Shown: piece by piece, positions 51,338 through 60,428 of the stretch
How the letters are laid out: each line of letters starts with the position of its first letter
How positions within the stretch are numbered: the stretch's first letter is position 1
NCBI GenBank assembly: GCA_016763155.1
Contig: JAESUH010000217.1
Location: 1 to 64,000 of the forward strand
Length of the DNA stretch: 64,000 bases
DNA from: Rhizobiaceae bacterium
GTDB lineage: Bacteria > Pseudomonadota > Alphaproteobacteria > Rhizobiales > Rhizobiaceae
Reading direction: 5' to 3'
Position numbers and translations under genes: made by a program
Notes under the pieces: generated by a model
Databases searched by the model: none
Told to the model about the DNA's origin: nothing
What the model saw: the letters and a program-made list of their open reading frames with translations, nothing else

Positions 51338-51353
51338 TTTACCAGTTGGACAA
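51338..51353. promoter_or_regulatory. RutR-like operator between aminotransferase operon and rutR
   Basis: TTTACCAGTTGGACAA matches the E. coli RutR consensus TTGACCAnnTGGTCAA at 12 of 14 defined positions. It lies about 105 bases before the aminotransferase start on one side and about 65 before rutR on the other, where a regulator of both would bind. A second related site lies before preT. Confidence 0.72.
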
Positions 51354-51419
51354 ATATTAGCATTGTTGGCCTTTGGGTCAAGATATATTTCGCTAGGGAA
51401 TTCGGAGACTAACGGGCAG

Positions 51420-52052
51420 ATGAAACCACGGGCAGCAAGCACTCAGCGACGCACGCGTATTCAAAAAGAAAACGAGGAAATTATCCTTGAATCTGCGTTG
51501 GAAATTTTTTCAACCAACGGTTTTCGCGGCACGACAATTGATCAAATTGCAGCAGCTGCCGGCATGTCTAAACCGAATTTGCTTTACTATTTCCGGCGCA
51601 AGGAAGACATGCATCAGGCCTTGCTCGATCAACTTTTGACCAATTGGCTGGCTCCCCTTGAAGAAATGGACCCCGGTGGCGAGCCGCTTGAGGAAATCTG
51701 TAAATATATCAGACGTAAACTTGAAATGGCTGAAAAATATCCTCGCGAAAGCCGCCTCTTTGCCAATGAAATTCTTCAAGGCGCGCCGCACATAAAAGAA
51801 CAGTTGGAAGGCGCATTACGCGAATTGGTTGATGAAAAATCCATGCTGATTGAAAACTGGATCGAACAGAAAAAACTTGCCCCCTGCGATCCCCGCCATG
51901 TGATCTTTTCGATCTGGGCGACCACGCAGCATTACGCAGATTTTGACGTGCAAATTTGTGCCATTCTAGCTGAAGAAGAACGCATCAAAACTCGCTTTGA
52001 AGATGCAGCAAAAATGCTTGAAGGTCTCTATGTGAACGGACTTAAACCCTAG
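51420..52052 (+). CDS. rutR: TetR-family regulator of pyrimidine catabolism
   Basis: DNA-binding regulator closely resembling RutR, which senses uracil/thymine. The helix-turn-helix is at residues about 30-65: 'ALEIFSTNGFRGTTIDQIAAAAGMSKPNLLYYFRRKEDM'. The C-terminal ligand domain keeps RutR-like stretches: 'WLAPLEEMDPGGEPLEEICKYIRRKLEMAEKYPRESRLFANEILQGAP', 'DEKSMLIENWIEQKKLAPCDPRHVIFSIWATTQHYADF'. The conserved Trp-Ala-x-Thr-Gln-His-Tyr region lines the base pocket in RutR. The track start is 19 codons too early; the ATG giving 'MKPRAASTQRR' with a GGAG upstream is preferred, for 210 aa. It is divergent from the operon it probably represses and ends four bases from the convergent DMT gene. 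Confidence 0.93.
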   Translation: MKPRAASTQRRTRIQKENEEIILESALEIFSTNGFRGTTIDQIAAAAGMSKPNLLYYFRRKEDMHQALLDQLLTNWLAPLEEMDPGGEPLEEICKYIRRKLEMAEKYPRESRLFANEILQGAPHIKEQLEGALRELVDEKSMLIENWIEQKKLAPCDPRHVIFSIWATTQHYADFDVQICAILAEEERIKTRFEDAAKMLEGLYVNGLKP

Positions 52053-52055
52053 TCA

Positions 52056-53000
52056 TTATTCGTCTGGCGAGACAACCAGAATCACCAGCCCCATAACGAT
52101 AACAACAGCACCGACAGCTACCGACATACTGGTCCAGCCATGACCCGCCACACCTTCCAGCACGATCACAATGACCGGCACCAGATAAGCATAAGCAAGG
52201 ACTTTTGCAGCCGGTAGCCTGAGAGAGGCAAATTTCAAAAGGTAGAAGGTTACTGCGGTGGTAAAGGTGGCCAGATAGGCAATGACACCCCAAACGAATA
52301 GCGGAATATTTGTCCAATCGGTCGCAATAATGTCGTTAAAACCGTAAACGGCAACAAAAATAAATATCCCTATTACAGTCCACAGGGTGAATAATATCAG
52401 GGGTTCACCACGGCTAAACTTCTTGATAAGGGGCGCATAGATCGCATGGCCGACACAGCCTGCAAAAAAGATCAGCTCGCCTTCCCCGACATGAAAACCA
52501 AGAATAGCCTCCAAATCCCCGCGAAAAATTACCCAAACAGATCCGATAGCACCAACAGTTAGGGCAAACAGCATTAAGGGTTTAGATGGTTGGCGCAGTA
52601 TCAGATAGCCGAACCCGGCTGTCATAAAGGGCACCAGTGTAAATACCGCACCTGTTGCCACCGGCGTGGTGGTTTGCAGGGCCGCAAACATGGTGATGAA
52701 ATAGAGCGCCATCAAACTGCCAAGTATCAAAAAGCGCCAAGGGGCGGGAGGGAAATATACTCCGCCGGGTAGGATAAAATGACAGGGAACGGCGATTAAA
52801 ACCGCCCCAATTAGAAACCGCACGGCGTTAAGCGCCGAAGGCTCCAAATAAGGAGCCGCTATACCACCAAGGGAAAATGAACCGGCTATCAGTGAAGCAA
52901 ACAAAATCAACGCCAAATGGCCCAGAATTTTCTGTTTACCAGTCGCGTAGTTATGCTCAGGTGCGGAAACCCGCATTTTTACACGTTGATTGATATTCAT
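52056..53000 (-). CDS. DMT/EamA-family permease downstream of preTA
   Basis: An inner-membrane protein of 314 aa with ten hydrophobic helices in two EamA repeats. 'FASLIAGSFSLGGIAAPYLEPSALNAVRFLIGAVLI' opens the first and 'ALQTTTPVATGAVFTLVPFMTAGFGYLIL' closes it; 'VLAYAYLVPVIVIVLEGVAG' belongs to the second. It follows preA by 52 bases in the same direction, so it may be co-transcribed and act on a pyrimidine, beta-amino acid or an overflow product. The family is too diverse to name a substrate. Confidence 0.88.
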   Translation of the reverse strand: MNINQRVKMRVSAPEHNYATGKQKILGHLALILFASLIAGSFSLGGIAAPYLEPSALNAVRFLIGAVLIAVPCHFILPGGVYFPPAPWRFLILGSLMALYFITMFAALQTTTPVATGAVFTLVPFMTAGFGYLILRQPSKPLMLFALTVGAIGSVWVIFRGDLEAILGFHVGEGELIFFAGCVGHAIYAPLIKKFSRGEPLILFTLWTVIGIFIFVAVYGFNDIIATDWTNIPLFVWGVIAYLATFTTAVTFYLLKFASLRLPAAKVLAYAYLVPVIVIVLEGVAGHGWTSMSVAVGAVVIVMGLVILVVSPDE

Positions 53001-53052
53001 TCCCGCCTTGTAGCGAATGGTAGCCCGAAATTCTAGTTCCTGAACATATTAA

Positions 53053-54378
53053 TTACTCGGCAGGCTCCGATTGAAAATTCGGTGATGACGGATTATTCAC
53101 GTGCTGAGTCCAGTTAGCATATTCCGGATCAACTTTTTTGCCTGTTCGTGGATCTACGCTACCTGCTGCCATTGGTTCCATAGTGATGCAGTTTTCCACT
53201 GGGCAAACGCTGACACAAAGGTTGCAGCCGACGCATTCTTCATCAATGATTTCAAAATGGCGCTCGCCATCAAACATATGCGTAATCGCCTGATGGGACG
53301 TGTCTTCGCAGGCGATATAACAACGGCCACATTTGATGCAAGCGTCCTGATCGATCACCGCTTTGGCGATATAATTGAGATTGAGATATTGCCAATCGGT
53401 GACATTGGGTACCGCTCTGGAAATTACGTCATCCAGAGTTTTGTGACCGGCCTCATCCATCCAATTGTTCAAACCATCGGTCAGTTCATCAATGATTTTA
53501 AAACCGTAGGTCATGGCTGCGGTACAGACCTGAACGTTACCTGCACCAAGGGCCAAGAATTCTGCCGCATCGCGCCAAGTGGTAATGCCGCCAATACCGG
53601 AAATTGGCAGGCCGCGCGTGTCTTCATTACGGGCAATTTCTGAAACCATGCTGAGTGCAATAGGCTTAACCGCAGGGCCGCAATAGCCGCCGTGCGAACC
53701 CTTGCCATCAACGCTTGGCTCCGGAGAAAAAGTATCGAGATTAACCGAAGTGATTGAATTGATGGTATTAATCAGGGATACCGCGTCCGCACCGCCACTC
53801 TTGGCGGCTTCGGCTGGTCGGCGGATATCTGAAATATTCGGCGTTAGTTTCACGATCACCGGCATTGAGGTGGTTTGCTTGCACCAGCGGGTAACCATCT
53901 CGATATATTCTGGCACCTGGCCAACGGCTGCACCCATGCCGCGCTCGCTCATACCGTGGGGACAACCGAAATTCAGTTCGATGCCATCGGCTTCCGTTTC
54001 TTCAACTACCGGCAGGATGGTTTTCCAAGCATCTTCTTCACAAGGCACCATAAGGGAAACAATCAGAGCCCGATCGGGCCAGCTTTTCTTTACCCGTTTG
54101 ATTTCCTGCAAATTTAATTGCAGCGGCCGGTCGGTGATCAGCTCGATATTATTGAGACCGAGCAAACGGCGATCGCCGCCATAAATTGCGCCGTAGCGAG
54201 GGCCGTTGACATTCACCACTGGCGGGCCATCTTCGCCTAGAGTTTTCCAGACAACACCGCCCCATCCAGCTTCATAGGCGCGCACTACGTTATATTCTTT
54301 GTCGGTGGGTGGAGCGGAAGCGAGCCAGAATGGGTTGGGAGATTTTATTCCGGCGAAATTATTACGGATATCGGCCAT
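53053..54378 (-). CDS. preA: NAD-dependent dihydropyrimidine dehydrogenase, catalytic subunit PreA
   Basis: Reduces uracil/thymine to the 5,6-dihydro base. The first 310 residues form an FMN-binding dihydroorotate-dehydrogenase-like barrel: 'NPFWLASAPPTDKEYNVVRAYEAGWGG', 'ELNFGCPHGMSERGMG' (with the active-site Cys region), 'VIVKLTPNISDI' and 'GIGGITTWRDAAEFLALGA'. The C-terminal region holds two [4Fe-4S] clusters, 'CIKCGRCYIACEDTSHQ' and 'CVGCNLCVSVCP'. The length of 441 aa is slightly above E. coli PreA (411). The start overlaps the preT stop (TAATG). Confidence 0.96.
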   Translation of the reverse strand: MADIRNNFAGIKSPNPFWLASAPPTDKEYNVVRAYEAGWGGVVWKTLGEDGPPVVNVNGPRYGAIYGGDRRLLGLNNIELITDRPLQLNLQEIKRVKKSWPDRALIVSLMVPCEEDAWKTILPVVEETEADGIELNFGCPHGMSERGMGAAVGQVPEYIEMVTRWCKQTTSMPVIVKLTPNISDIRRPAEAAKSGGADAVSLINTINSITSVNLDTFSPEPSVDGKGSHGGYCGPAVKPIALSMVSEIARNEDTRGLPISGIGGITTWRDAAEFLALGAGNVQVCTAAMTYGFKIIDELTDGLNNWMDEAGHKTLDDVISRAVPNVTDWQYLNLNYIAKAVIDQDACIKCGRCYIACEDTSHQAITHMFDGERHFEIIDEECVGCNLCVSVCPVENCITMEPMAAGSVDPRTGKKVDPEYANWTQHVNNPSSPNFQSEPAE

Positions 54379-55733
54379 TATGCTGCTCCTCCGGTCAAAG
54401 TCTGATGGATATTTTCTGCGGCATCACGCCCATCGGCAACGGCTGAAACCGTCAAATCATCTCCGCCTGCAACACAGTCGCCGCCCGCCCAGACATTGGA
54501 CAAAGAGGTTTTGCAATTGTCGTCGGTTTTGATACGCCCAGATTGCAATTCCGGAATATCATCGCTGCCGTCAAAAATTGAAGGCAAAAAGAATTGCCCA
54601 ATGGCAGAAAACACCTGATCTGCTGACAGGATCACAATTTCACCAGTGCCTGAAAACTTGCCACCGACATTTGTGGTGTATTCCATCTCGATTGCGGAGA
54701 GTTTGCCACCATCAGCCACAAGACTTTTGGGTTGAAGCCAGTGACGGATGGACACCCCTTTGGAGGTTGCAAGATCCTGCTCAAATTCTGAAGCGTTCAT
54801 GGCCTCCTTGCCACGGCGATAACAGAGCGTCACCACTTCCGCGCCAAGCAATTTGGCCTGCACAGCAGCGTCAATGGCAGTCATGCCACCACCGATAACC
54901 ACCACATTGCGACCAATAGGTAGCTTGGACAAATCATCGGACTGACGCAGATCAGAGATAAAGTCGATTGCATCATCAAGGCCGGTTACATCATCATCGA
55001 AGAGCGCATTCGCCCCGCCTAGACCGGCACCAATGAAGACTGCATCATAGTCTTTTGCCAATTGGCTCAAATGACAGTTATCGCCAAGCCTTTGATCATG
55101 TTTGATTTCAATCCCGCCAATTGACAGAACATATGCAACTTCACTTGCAGCAAATCCATCAATGCTCTTATAGGCAGCAATGCCATACTCATTCAGGCCA
55201 CCAGGTTTTTCTCTGGCTTCAAAAATTGTAACTCCATGACCATAGGTAGCCAGGCGATGGGCGCAGGCCAGACCGGATGGTCCAGCGCCAATGATAGCTA
55301 TTTTTTTGCCGCTTTCCGGTGCACGCACATAGAATTGTGCATTTTCTCGCATGGCCACATCGGTGGCAAAGCGTTGTAGTTCGCCGATTTTTACAGGCTT
55401 GCCTTCAGCCGTTTCACGCACACAGACCTCTTCACATAAGGTCTCGGTGGGACAGACCCGGGCACACATGCCTCCAAGAATGTTTTGGTCGAAAATGGTT
55501 TTGGCAGAACCCAGAGGGTTATCGGTAGAAATCTGTCGGATGAAAAGCGGGATATCGATTTCGGTCGGACAGGCATTCATGCAGGGTGCATCGTAGCAAA
55601 AATAGCACCTATCAGCCTCCACACGGGCCTCATGCTTGTTCAAAGGAGGATGTAAATCACCAAAATTTTCATCACACGCCTGTTCGGACAAGCGCCCGGC
55701 GTGAATACCATTTTGCAAAGGGTTTACGGACAT
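54378..55733 (-). CDS. preT: Dihydropyrimidine dehydrogenase, NAD-binding subunit PreT
   Basis: Flavoprotein partner of PreA that takes electrons from NAD(P)H. The N-terminal iron-sulfur domain contains 'CYFCYDAPCMNACPTEIDIP' and 'CARVCPTETLCEEVC' (to about residue 105). FAD binds at 'IAIIGAGPSGLACAHRLA' and NAD(P) at 'VVVIGGGMTAIDAAVQA', and 'NVWAGGDCVAGGDDLTVSAVADGRDAA' is the conserved C-terminal FAD region, as in GltD-like proteins. The ATG after GGGAGG, giving 'MSVNPLQNGIHAGRLS', is preferred to the track start four codons upstream. It is the first gene of the preTA unit. Confidence 0.95.
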   Translation of the reverse strand: MSVNPLQNGIHAGRLSEQACDENFGDLHPPLNKHEARVEADRCYFCYDAPCMNACPTEIDIPLFIRQISTDNPLGSAKTIFDQNILGGMCARVCPTETLCEEVCVRETAEGKPVKIGELQRFATDVAMRENAQFYVRAPESGKKIAIIGAGPSGLACAHRLATYGHGVTIFEAREKPGGLNEYGIAAYKSIDGFAASEVAYVLSIGGIEIKHDQRLGDNCHLSQLAKDYDAVFIGAGLGGANALFDDDVTGLDDAIDFISDLRQSDDLSKLPIGRNVVVIGGGMTAIDAAVQAKLLGAEVVTLCYRRGKEAMNASEFEQDLATSKGVSIRHWLQPKSLVADGGKLSAIEMEYTTNVGGKFSGTGEIVILSADQVFSAIGQFFLPSIFDGSDDIPELQSGRIKTDDNCKTSLSNVWAGGDCVAGGDDLTVSAVADGRDAAENIHQTLTGGAA

Positions 55734-55765
55734 TAAACCTCCCAATTCTCGAGTACCATTAGAAA

Positions 55766-55802
55766 AACATAGGCCAAATCAATAAATTTATCAAATGGTA
55801 AA
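55766..55802 (-). promoter_or_regulatory. preT promoter overlapped by a RutR-like operator
   Basis: On the minus strand TTGATA and TATGTT are exactly 17 bases apart, about 35-60 bases before the preT start. The palindrome TTTACCATTTGATAAA (55802-55787) contains the -35 box and matches the RutR consensus TTGACCAnnTGGTCAA at 11 of 14 defined positions. Binding there would block RNA polymerase, so preTA is probably under the same control as the operon facing rutR. Confidence 0.7.
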
Positions 55803-55942
55803 TTTTTGGACCCGGTAACTGATTGCAAACAAGTATTTTTGTTTTGTCCGGCTGCAAAGCCAAGTGCTTCTTGAACCTGCCATACATTTGTTTATGTTGG
55901 GTTAGATAATAAAGCCTCTTAACGAGGCCCGAAGGACGTACA

Positions 55943-57865
55943 TTGAAAAAACCTCATACACCATTGCTGGATACGATCGACTCTCTGGATAACCTCAGAA
56001 GTCTGAGCGATGGGCAATTGCCGCAATTGGCAACGGAATTACGTGAAGAACTGGTGGATGCCGTATCTCAAACCGGCGGCCATTTAGGTGCGGGACTTGG
56101 GGTTGTGGAACTGACCATTGCCATTCACGCCATCTTTAACACTCCCCATGACAGGCTGATTTGGGATGTAGGGCATCAGTGCTATCCTCATAAAATCCTT
56201 ACAGGCCGACGAGAACGTATCCGCACCCTACGGCAAGTGGATGGCGTTTCTGGATTTACCAAACGCCGTGAAAGTGAATTTGATCCGTTTGGTGCGGGAC
56301 ATTCCTCCACCTCCATTTCTGCTGGACTTGGCATGGCAGTTGCAAGCGAGATCAAGGGCATAGACCGTCAGGTTATTTCAGTTATCGGAGATGGCGCGAT
56401 GTCTGCGGGCATGGCCTATGAGGCCATGAACAATGCGGGCGCTCTGGATGCACGCATGATTGTGATCCTGAACGATAATGATATGTCTATTGCCCCGCCA
56501 ACGGGTGCCATGAGCGCTTATCTGGCACGCTTGGTTTCCGGTAAAACCTATTTATCCATACGTGAAACCGCAAAACAGATCGCAGAAAAACTACCGCGTT
56601 TTCTACACGAAAAAGCCCGCAGAACGGAAGAATTCGCCCGTGGCTTCTGGTCCGGCGGAACCCTGTTTGATGAATTGGGATTTTATTACGTAGGGCCAAT
56701 CGATGGCCATGATTTTGACCATTTATTGCCCGTATTGCGCAATGCGCGCGATGCCGGTATCGGGCCAATTCTGGTGCATGTGATAACCAAAAAAGGCAAG
56801 GGATACGCACCTGCGGAAGCCTCGGCTGATAAATATCACGGGGTCTCCAAATTTGACGTAATTACCGGGACTCAGGCCAAACCTGTACCCAATGCGCCGA
56901 GCTATACCAAGGTATTTGCCCAGGCGCTGGTGGAAGAAGCCCGGCTGGACGACAAAATTGTCGGTGTAACAGCGGCCATGCCAGATGGCACAGGGCTTGA
57001 TACGCTTGCTGAAGCTTTTCCAAAACGCTGCTTTGATGTGGGGATTGCCGAACAGCACGCCGTGACATTTGCTGCGGGTCTTGCAAGTGAAGGGTTGAAG
57101 CCATTTGTGGCAATTTATTCGACCTTCCTGCAGCGGGCCTATGATCAGGTGGTGCATGACGTATCCATCCAGAATTTGCCAGTGCGCTTCCCCATCGATC
57201 GGGCAGGTTATGTGGGGGCTGACGGCCCTACCCATGCGGGTACTTTTGACACCACGTTTCTGGCAACCCTTCCGGGTTTTGTCGTGATGGCAGCCAGTGA
57301 TGAGGCTGAATTGAAACATATGGTGCGAACCGCTGCGGCCTATGATGAAGGCCCGATTTCATTTCGCTATCCGCGCGGTGAAGGGGTTGGCGTTGAATTG
57401 CCCGAACGTGGCGATCTGCTTGAAATTGGCAAGGGCCGTATCGTCAAAGAGGGTACCAGAGTTGCTCTGTTATCCTTTGGTACACGCCTGCAAGAATGTC
57501 TCATGGCTGCCGAGGAATTGGAAAGCTACGGCCTTTCAACCACGGTTGCCGATGCACGATTTGCTAAACCACTGGATCATGATTTGATTGCAAGACTGGC
57601 CAGCGAACATGAGGTGTTGATCACCGTCGAAGAAGGTTCAGTCGGTGGTTTTGGCTCTCATGTGGCTCAGGCATTGGTTGAAAATGGCAAGCTCGATAAT
57701 GGAGCTCTGCGCTTTAGAAGCGTCTTCATGGAAGATGACTACGTCAATCAGATGAGCCCTGACGCCATGTATGCCAGTTCAAATCTCGATGCACGCGGCA
57801 TTGTTGCGAAAGTATTCGAAGCATTGGGCAAAGAGCTGGGTGACCAAGCACAATTGGGAGCCTGA
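55943..57865 (+). CDS. dxs: 1-Deoxy-D-xylulose-5-phosphate synthase
   Basis: First enzyme of the MEP isoprenoid pathway: condenses pyruvate and glyceraldehyde 3-phosphate using thiamine diphosphate. The 640-aa chain has '[18 protein letters not shown]' (catalytic His region), the thiamine/Mg motif '[20 protein letters not shown]...NDND', '[11 protein letters not shown]', '[17 protein letters not shown]' with the catalytic Glu, '[18 protein letters not shown]', and the transketolase C-terminal domain. The start is TTG, six bases after GAAGGA; no in-frame ATG fits the family N-terminus. It is divergent from preT. Confidence 0.97.
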   Translation: MKKPHTPLLDTIDSLDNLRSLSDGQLPQLATELREELVDAVSQTGGHLGAGLGVVELTIAIHAIFNTPHDRLIWDVGHQCYPHKILTGRRERIRTLRQVDGVSGFTKRRESEFDPFGAGHSSTSISAGLGMAVASEIKGIDRQVISVIGDGAMSAGMAYEAMNNAGALDARMIVILNDNDMSIAPPTGAMSAYLARLVSGKTYLSIRETAKQIAEKLPRFLHEKARRTEEFARGFWSGGTLFDELGFYYVGPIDGHDFDHLLPVLRNARDAGIGPILVHVITKKGKGYAPAEASADKYHGVSKFDVITGTQAKPVPNAPSYTKVFAQALVEEARLDDKIVGVTAAMPDGTGLDTLAEAFPKRCFDVGIAEQHAVTFAAGLASEGLKPFVAIYSTFLQRAYDQVVHDVSIQNLPVRFPIDRAGYVGADGPTHAGTFDTTFLATLPGFVVMAASDEAELKHMVRTAAAYDEGPISFRYPRGEGVGVELPERGDLLEIGKGRIVKEGTRVALLSFGTRLQECLMAAEELESYGLSTTVADARFAKPLDHDLIARLASEHEVLITVEEGSVGGFGSHVAQALVENGKLDNGALRFRSVFMEDDYVNQMSPDAMYASSNLDARGIVAKVFEALGKELGDQAQLGA

Positions 57866-57917
57866 TTGTCTTTCGACAATCACTTCATTTCACTCGAATC
57901 TGTCTTAGGATCAAACC

Positions 57918-58913
57918 CTAGCTATCAATCGGCAAAACCCGGTCTGGTGGCCGATGGCCGTCATATAATGTTCTAATATTTATGATTACCCGGTCGCCCA
58001 TTTCAAGGCGGCCTTCGATGGTGGCTGAACCCATATGGGGCAAGATGACGGCTTTGCCTTCATCCACCAATTTCATCATTTCAGAACTAACGGCGGGTTC
58101 ATGTTCGAAGACATCGAGGCCAGCGCCTGCCAGCTTTCCATCGTTCAAAGCTTTGACCATAGCGATCTCATCAATGATTTCACCGCGAGCGGTATTGATG
58201 ATGGTTGCCTCTGGCTGCATCAAGGCGAGCCGCCTTGTGGATAAAAGGTGAAAGGTTGCCGGCGTATAAGGGCAATTGATGGAAATAATATCCATTCTGG
58301 CCAGCATCTGGTCCAGGCTATCCCAATAGGTTGCCTCCAACTCGTCTTCTATCTGTTGGGCAACACGGTTGCGGTTATGATAGTGAATGGCCAGACCAAA
58401 CGCTTTGGCGCGCCTTGCCACAGCACTACCGATTCGCCCCATTCCAATAATTCCCAGACGCTTGCCCCAGATGCGTTGGCCAAGCATCCATGTGGGGGAC
58501 CAACCGTTCCAGTTTCCTTTTTCAAGTGTCTTTGCCCCTTCCAATATCCGCCTGGACACAGCAATCATCAGACCAACGGTCATATCTGCGGTATCTTCGG
58601 TCAAAACATTTGGGGTGTTGGTAACTGTCACACCTTTACGAGCAGCAGCGGACACATCAATATTATCGACTCCATTGCCGAAATTTGCGATCAGTTTGAG
58701 TTTTTCTCCGGCCTGTGAAATGAGCGCCGCATCAATTTTATCGGTAACCGTTGGCACCAGCACATCAGCGTTCTTAACGGCTTCTATCAATTCGGCCTGG
58801 CTCATGGGGTGATCATCAAGATTCAATTTGGCGTTAAAAAGCTCGCACATTCGTGTTTCTACTGCATCCGGGAGTTTCCGTGTCACGACGACAACAGGCT
58901 TTTTAACTGACAT
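57918..58913 (-). CDS. D-2-hydroxyacid dehydrogenase (glyoxylate/hydroxypyruvate reductase type)
   Basis: NAD(P)-dependent reductase of 331 aa. The N- and C-terminal parts form the substrate domain and the middle the Rossmann domain: 'LIANFGNGVDNIDVSAAARKGV', 'LGIIGMGRIGSAVARRAKAFG', the catalytic Arg in 'INTARGEIIDE', Glu in 'GLDVFEHEP' and His in 'VILPHMGSAT'. The motifs match D-glycerate dehydrogenase/glyoxylate reductase (GyaR) of alphaproteobacteria, which reduces glyoxylate or hydroxypyruvate. The neighbouring SH3 gene and irr are a rhizobial-type context. Exact substrate preference is not readable. Confidence 0.92.
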   Translation of the reverse strand: MSVKKPVVVVTRKLPDAVETRMCELFNAKLNLDDHPMSQAELIEAVKNADVLVPTVTDKIDAALISQAGEKLKLIANFGNGVDNIDVSAAARKGVTVTNTPNVLTEDTADMTVGLMIAVSRRILEGAKTLEKGNWNGWSPTWMLGQRIWGKRLGIIGMGRIGSAVARRAKAFGLAIHYHNRNRVAQQIEDELEATYWDSLDQMLARMDIISINCPYTPATFHLLSTRRLALMQPEATIINTARGEIIDEIAMVKALNDGKLAGAGLDVFEHEPAVSSEMMKLVDEGKAVILPHMGSATIEGRLEMGDRVIINIRTLYDGHRPPDRVLPIDS

Positions 58914-59057
58914 ATATTTCTATCCAATTGTTGACGGCTCTTTAACTATGATCCGTCACACTGCGCCAATCAGGCCCAATTTAGATTGTTACTGTTTGAA
59001 ATGTAGCAGACCATATTTGGAGCTCAAAGCAAATCAGAAAATTTACAGGGCAAATCA

Positions 59058-59630
59058 TTGAAAACTCCGCATTTAGCTGCCAATGGACGAAAGCGACCGA
59101 TTAAAACTGGAACATTGTTGGCTTTTGCGATCAGCTTTGCTGTTGCTTCTTTAGCTCTAACCATTGGGAAAGCAGAGGCTGAAACAGGAAAAACCGGCCT
59201 ACCACTGCCGCGCTTTGCCAGTTTGAAATCCAGCAGGGTAAATATGCGGGTTGGACCGGGCAGCGAATATCAGGTGTTATGGCTGTATGTTAAGCGGGGA
59301 TTACCTGTTGAAATCATACAAGAATTTGATAATTGGCGGAAAGTTCGCGATCCACAGGGAAACGAAGGCTGGATGCTACATTCCCTTCTTTCAGGACGAC
59401 GTACGGCGATAGTCACTCCGTGGAACCGCGGTGTCGATGATCAAATGATTTCCATGCTTGATGCACCTGATGGTGACGCGCATTTGATGGCCAAGGTTGA
59501 ACCTGGCGTGGTTGCAAAAGTCAGCTATTGCGAAAACCAGTGGTGCAAACTGTCAGCGGAAGATGCGCATGGATTTGTAAAGCAAGATTTACTTTGGGGT
59601 GTTTATCCCGACGAAACCATTAACGACTAG
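59058..59630 (+). CDS. Exported SH3-domain (SH3b-like) protein
   Basis: A 190-aa protein of the cell envelope. Residues about 17-41 form a signal-peptide hydrophobic segment after a basic N-terminus ('LLAFAISFAVASLALTIGKAEA'), so it is probably periplasmic. Two SH3b repeats follow: 'SLKSSRVNMRVGPGSEYQVLWLYVKRGLPVEIIQEFDNWRKVRD...GWMLHSLLSG' is a clear bacterial SH3 (type 4) domain, and the second ('AHLMAKVEPGVVAKVSYCENQWCKLSAEDAHGFVKQDLLWGVYP') is shorter, with a Cys pair that could be oxidised. Such domains often bind peptidoglycan; no catalytic domain is attached. The start is TTG after CAGGG; no ATG precedes the signal peptide. Confidence 0.88.
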   Translation: MKTPHLAANGRKRPIKTGTLLAFAISFAVASLALTIGKAEAETGKTGLPLPRFASLKSSRVNMRVGPGSEYQVLWLYVKRGLPVEIIQEFDNWRKVRDPQGNEGWMLHSLLSGRRTAIVTPWNRGVDDQMISMLDAPDGDAHLMAKVEPGVVAKVSYCENQWCKLSAEDAHGFVKQDLLWGVYPDETIND

Positions 59631-59693
59631 CAATCTGCGATTCGGCGGACTTGTTTTAAATTAACTGGCCAAAACCCACCACAAATGTTTGCT

Positions 59694-60131
59694 TTATGAT
59701 TTCCGGCTTGGCCGGATGCGTACCACTATATCCATGCCGCTAATTTCCATCCCTTCGGGGGGAGAAGGAAGGTTTTCGATGCGGATTTCACATTCCGGCA
59801 TATCAATCAGTTCATCAGTACCTTCAATGTAGAAGTGGTTGTGGTCACCAACATTGGTATCAAAATAGGTACGGTTGGAATCAATCGCGATTGCCTTTAG
59901 CAATTTGGATTCTGTAAATTGGTGCAAGGTGTTATAAACGGTTGCAAGTGAAATCGCGACGCCGGCCTGTTTTGCCTCTTCAAAGAGATTTTCAGCCGAG
60001 ACATGCCTATCTCCTTTAGCAAATAACAGATCCGCAAGGGCCAGACGTTGTTTGGTCGGGCGTAAATTTACAGCGCGAAGACGTGAGCAATTATCTTCTA
60101 AAAGGTTCATATCAGTCCGACTATCAATCAT
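59694..60131 (-). CDS. irr: Fur-family iron response regulator Irr
   Basis: Heme-responsive transcription factor of rhizobia, repressing or activating iron and heme genes. The 145-aa protein has the Fur-type winged helix 'LRPTKQRLALADLLFAKGDRHVSAENLFEEAKQAGVAISLATVYNTLHQFTESKLL' and the Irr-typical second half 'FDTNVGDHNHFYIEGTDELIDMP'. The metal/heme-binding cluster is H-N-H here, not the H-H-H of Bradyrhizobium Irr, and the N-terminal heme regulatory motif (GCPWHD) of Bradyrhizobium is absent. Both features occur in other rhizobial Irr proteins as far as I recall. A second ATG seven codons downstream is possible. It is divergent from fabA with its own palindromic promoter. Confidence 0.95.
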   Translation of the reverse strand: MIDSRTDMNLLEDNCSRLRAVNLRPTKQRLALADLLFAKGDRHVSAENLFEEAKQAGVAISLATVYNTLHQFTESKLLKAIAIDSNRTYFDTNVGDHNHFYIEGTDELIDMPECEIRIENLPSPPEGMEISGMDIVVRIRPSRKS

Positions 60132-60428
60132 CGAATTCTCTTCGCCATCGTTTTATCGCAGGATTTATATACGTTTATTATAATGAGAATGGTTCTCATC
60201 TGCAATAGGGTGTGCCCATTGACCGCATGACCGGGTTTTTGCCGATATTTGCAATCTAAATCGCTGGTTAAACCACGGACTAAATCATTAATTCCCATTT
60301 CACCAATTCGTTACCTGTTATTTGCACCCGATTGTTCTGGATTTCACAATCTTTCTTTTGGCGAAGGCAAAAGCTTGTGCTAATAAGTTAAAGAAAATTA
60401 AGAAGTTTACCAGTGAAGGCAGGCGCAA
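60132..60428. promoter_or_regulatory. irr / fabA divergent control region
   Basis: About 300 bases separate irr and fabA. The irr promoter (listed separately) lies 50-75 bases before irr. I see no clear fabA promoter; the fabA-proximal half is A-rich ('GTTAAAGAAAATTAAGAAG') and no other palindrome stands out. Confidence 0.5.
60177..60205 (-). promoter_or_regulatory. irr promoter with perfect palindrome as -35/-10 spacer
   Basis: On the minus strand TTGCAG (-35) and a consensus TATAAT (-10) are exactly 17 bases apart, and those 17 bases are the perfect palindrome ATGAGAA-CCA-TTCTCAT. The core GAA-N3-TTC matches the centre of the Irr/ICE-type motif, and TGA-N9-TCA within it matches the iron-responsive (IRO) pattern linked to RirA. 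Occupation by any iron regulator would block polymerase, so iron-dependent control of irr is likely. Confidence 0.82.

Noticed and set aside
59694-60131. Heme regulatory motif in Irr
   Set aside because: No GCPWHD-like Cys-Pro motif is present near the N-terminus, so Bradyrhizobium-style heme-triggered degradation cannot be claimed.
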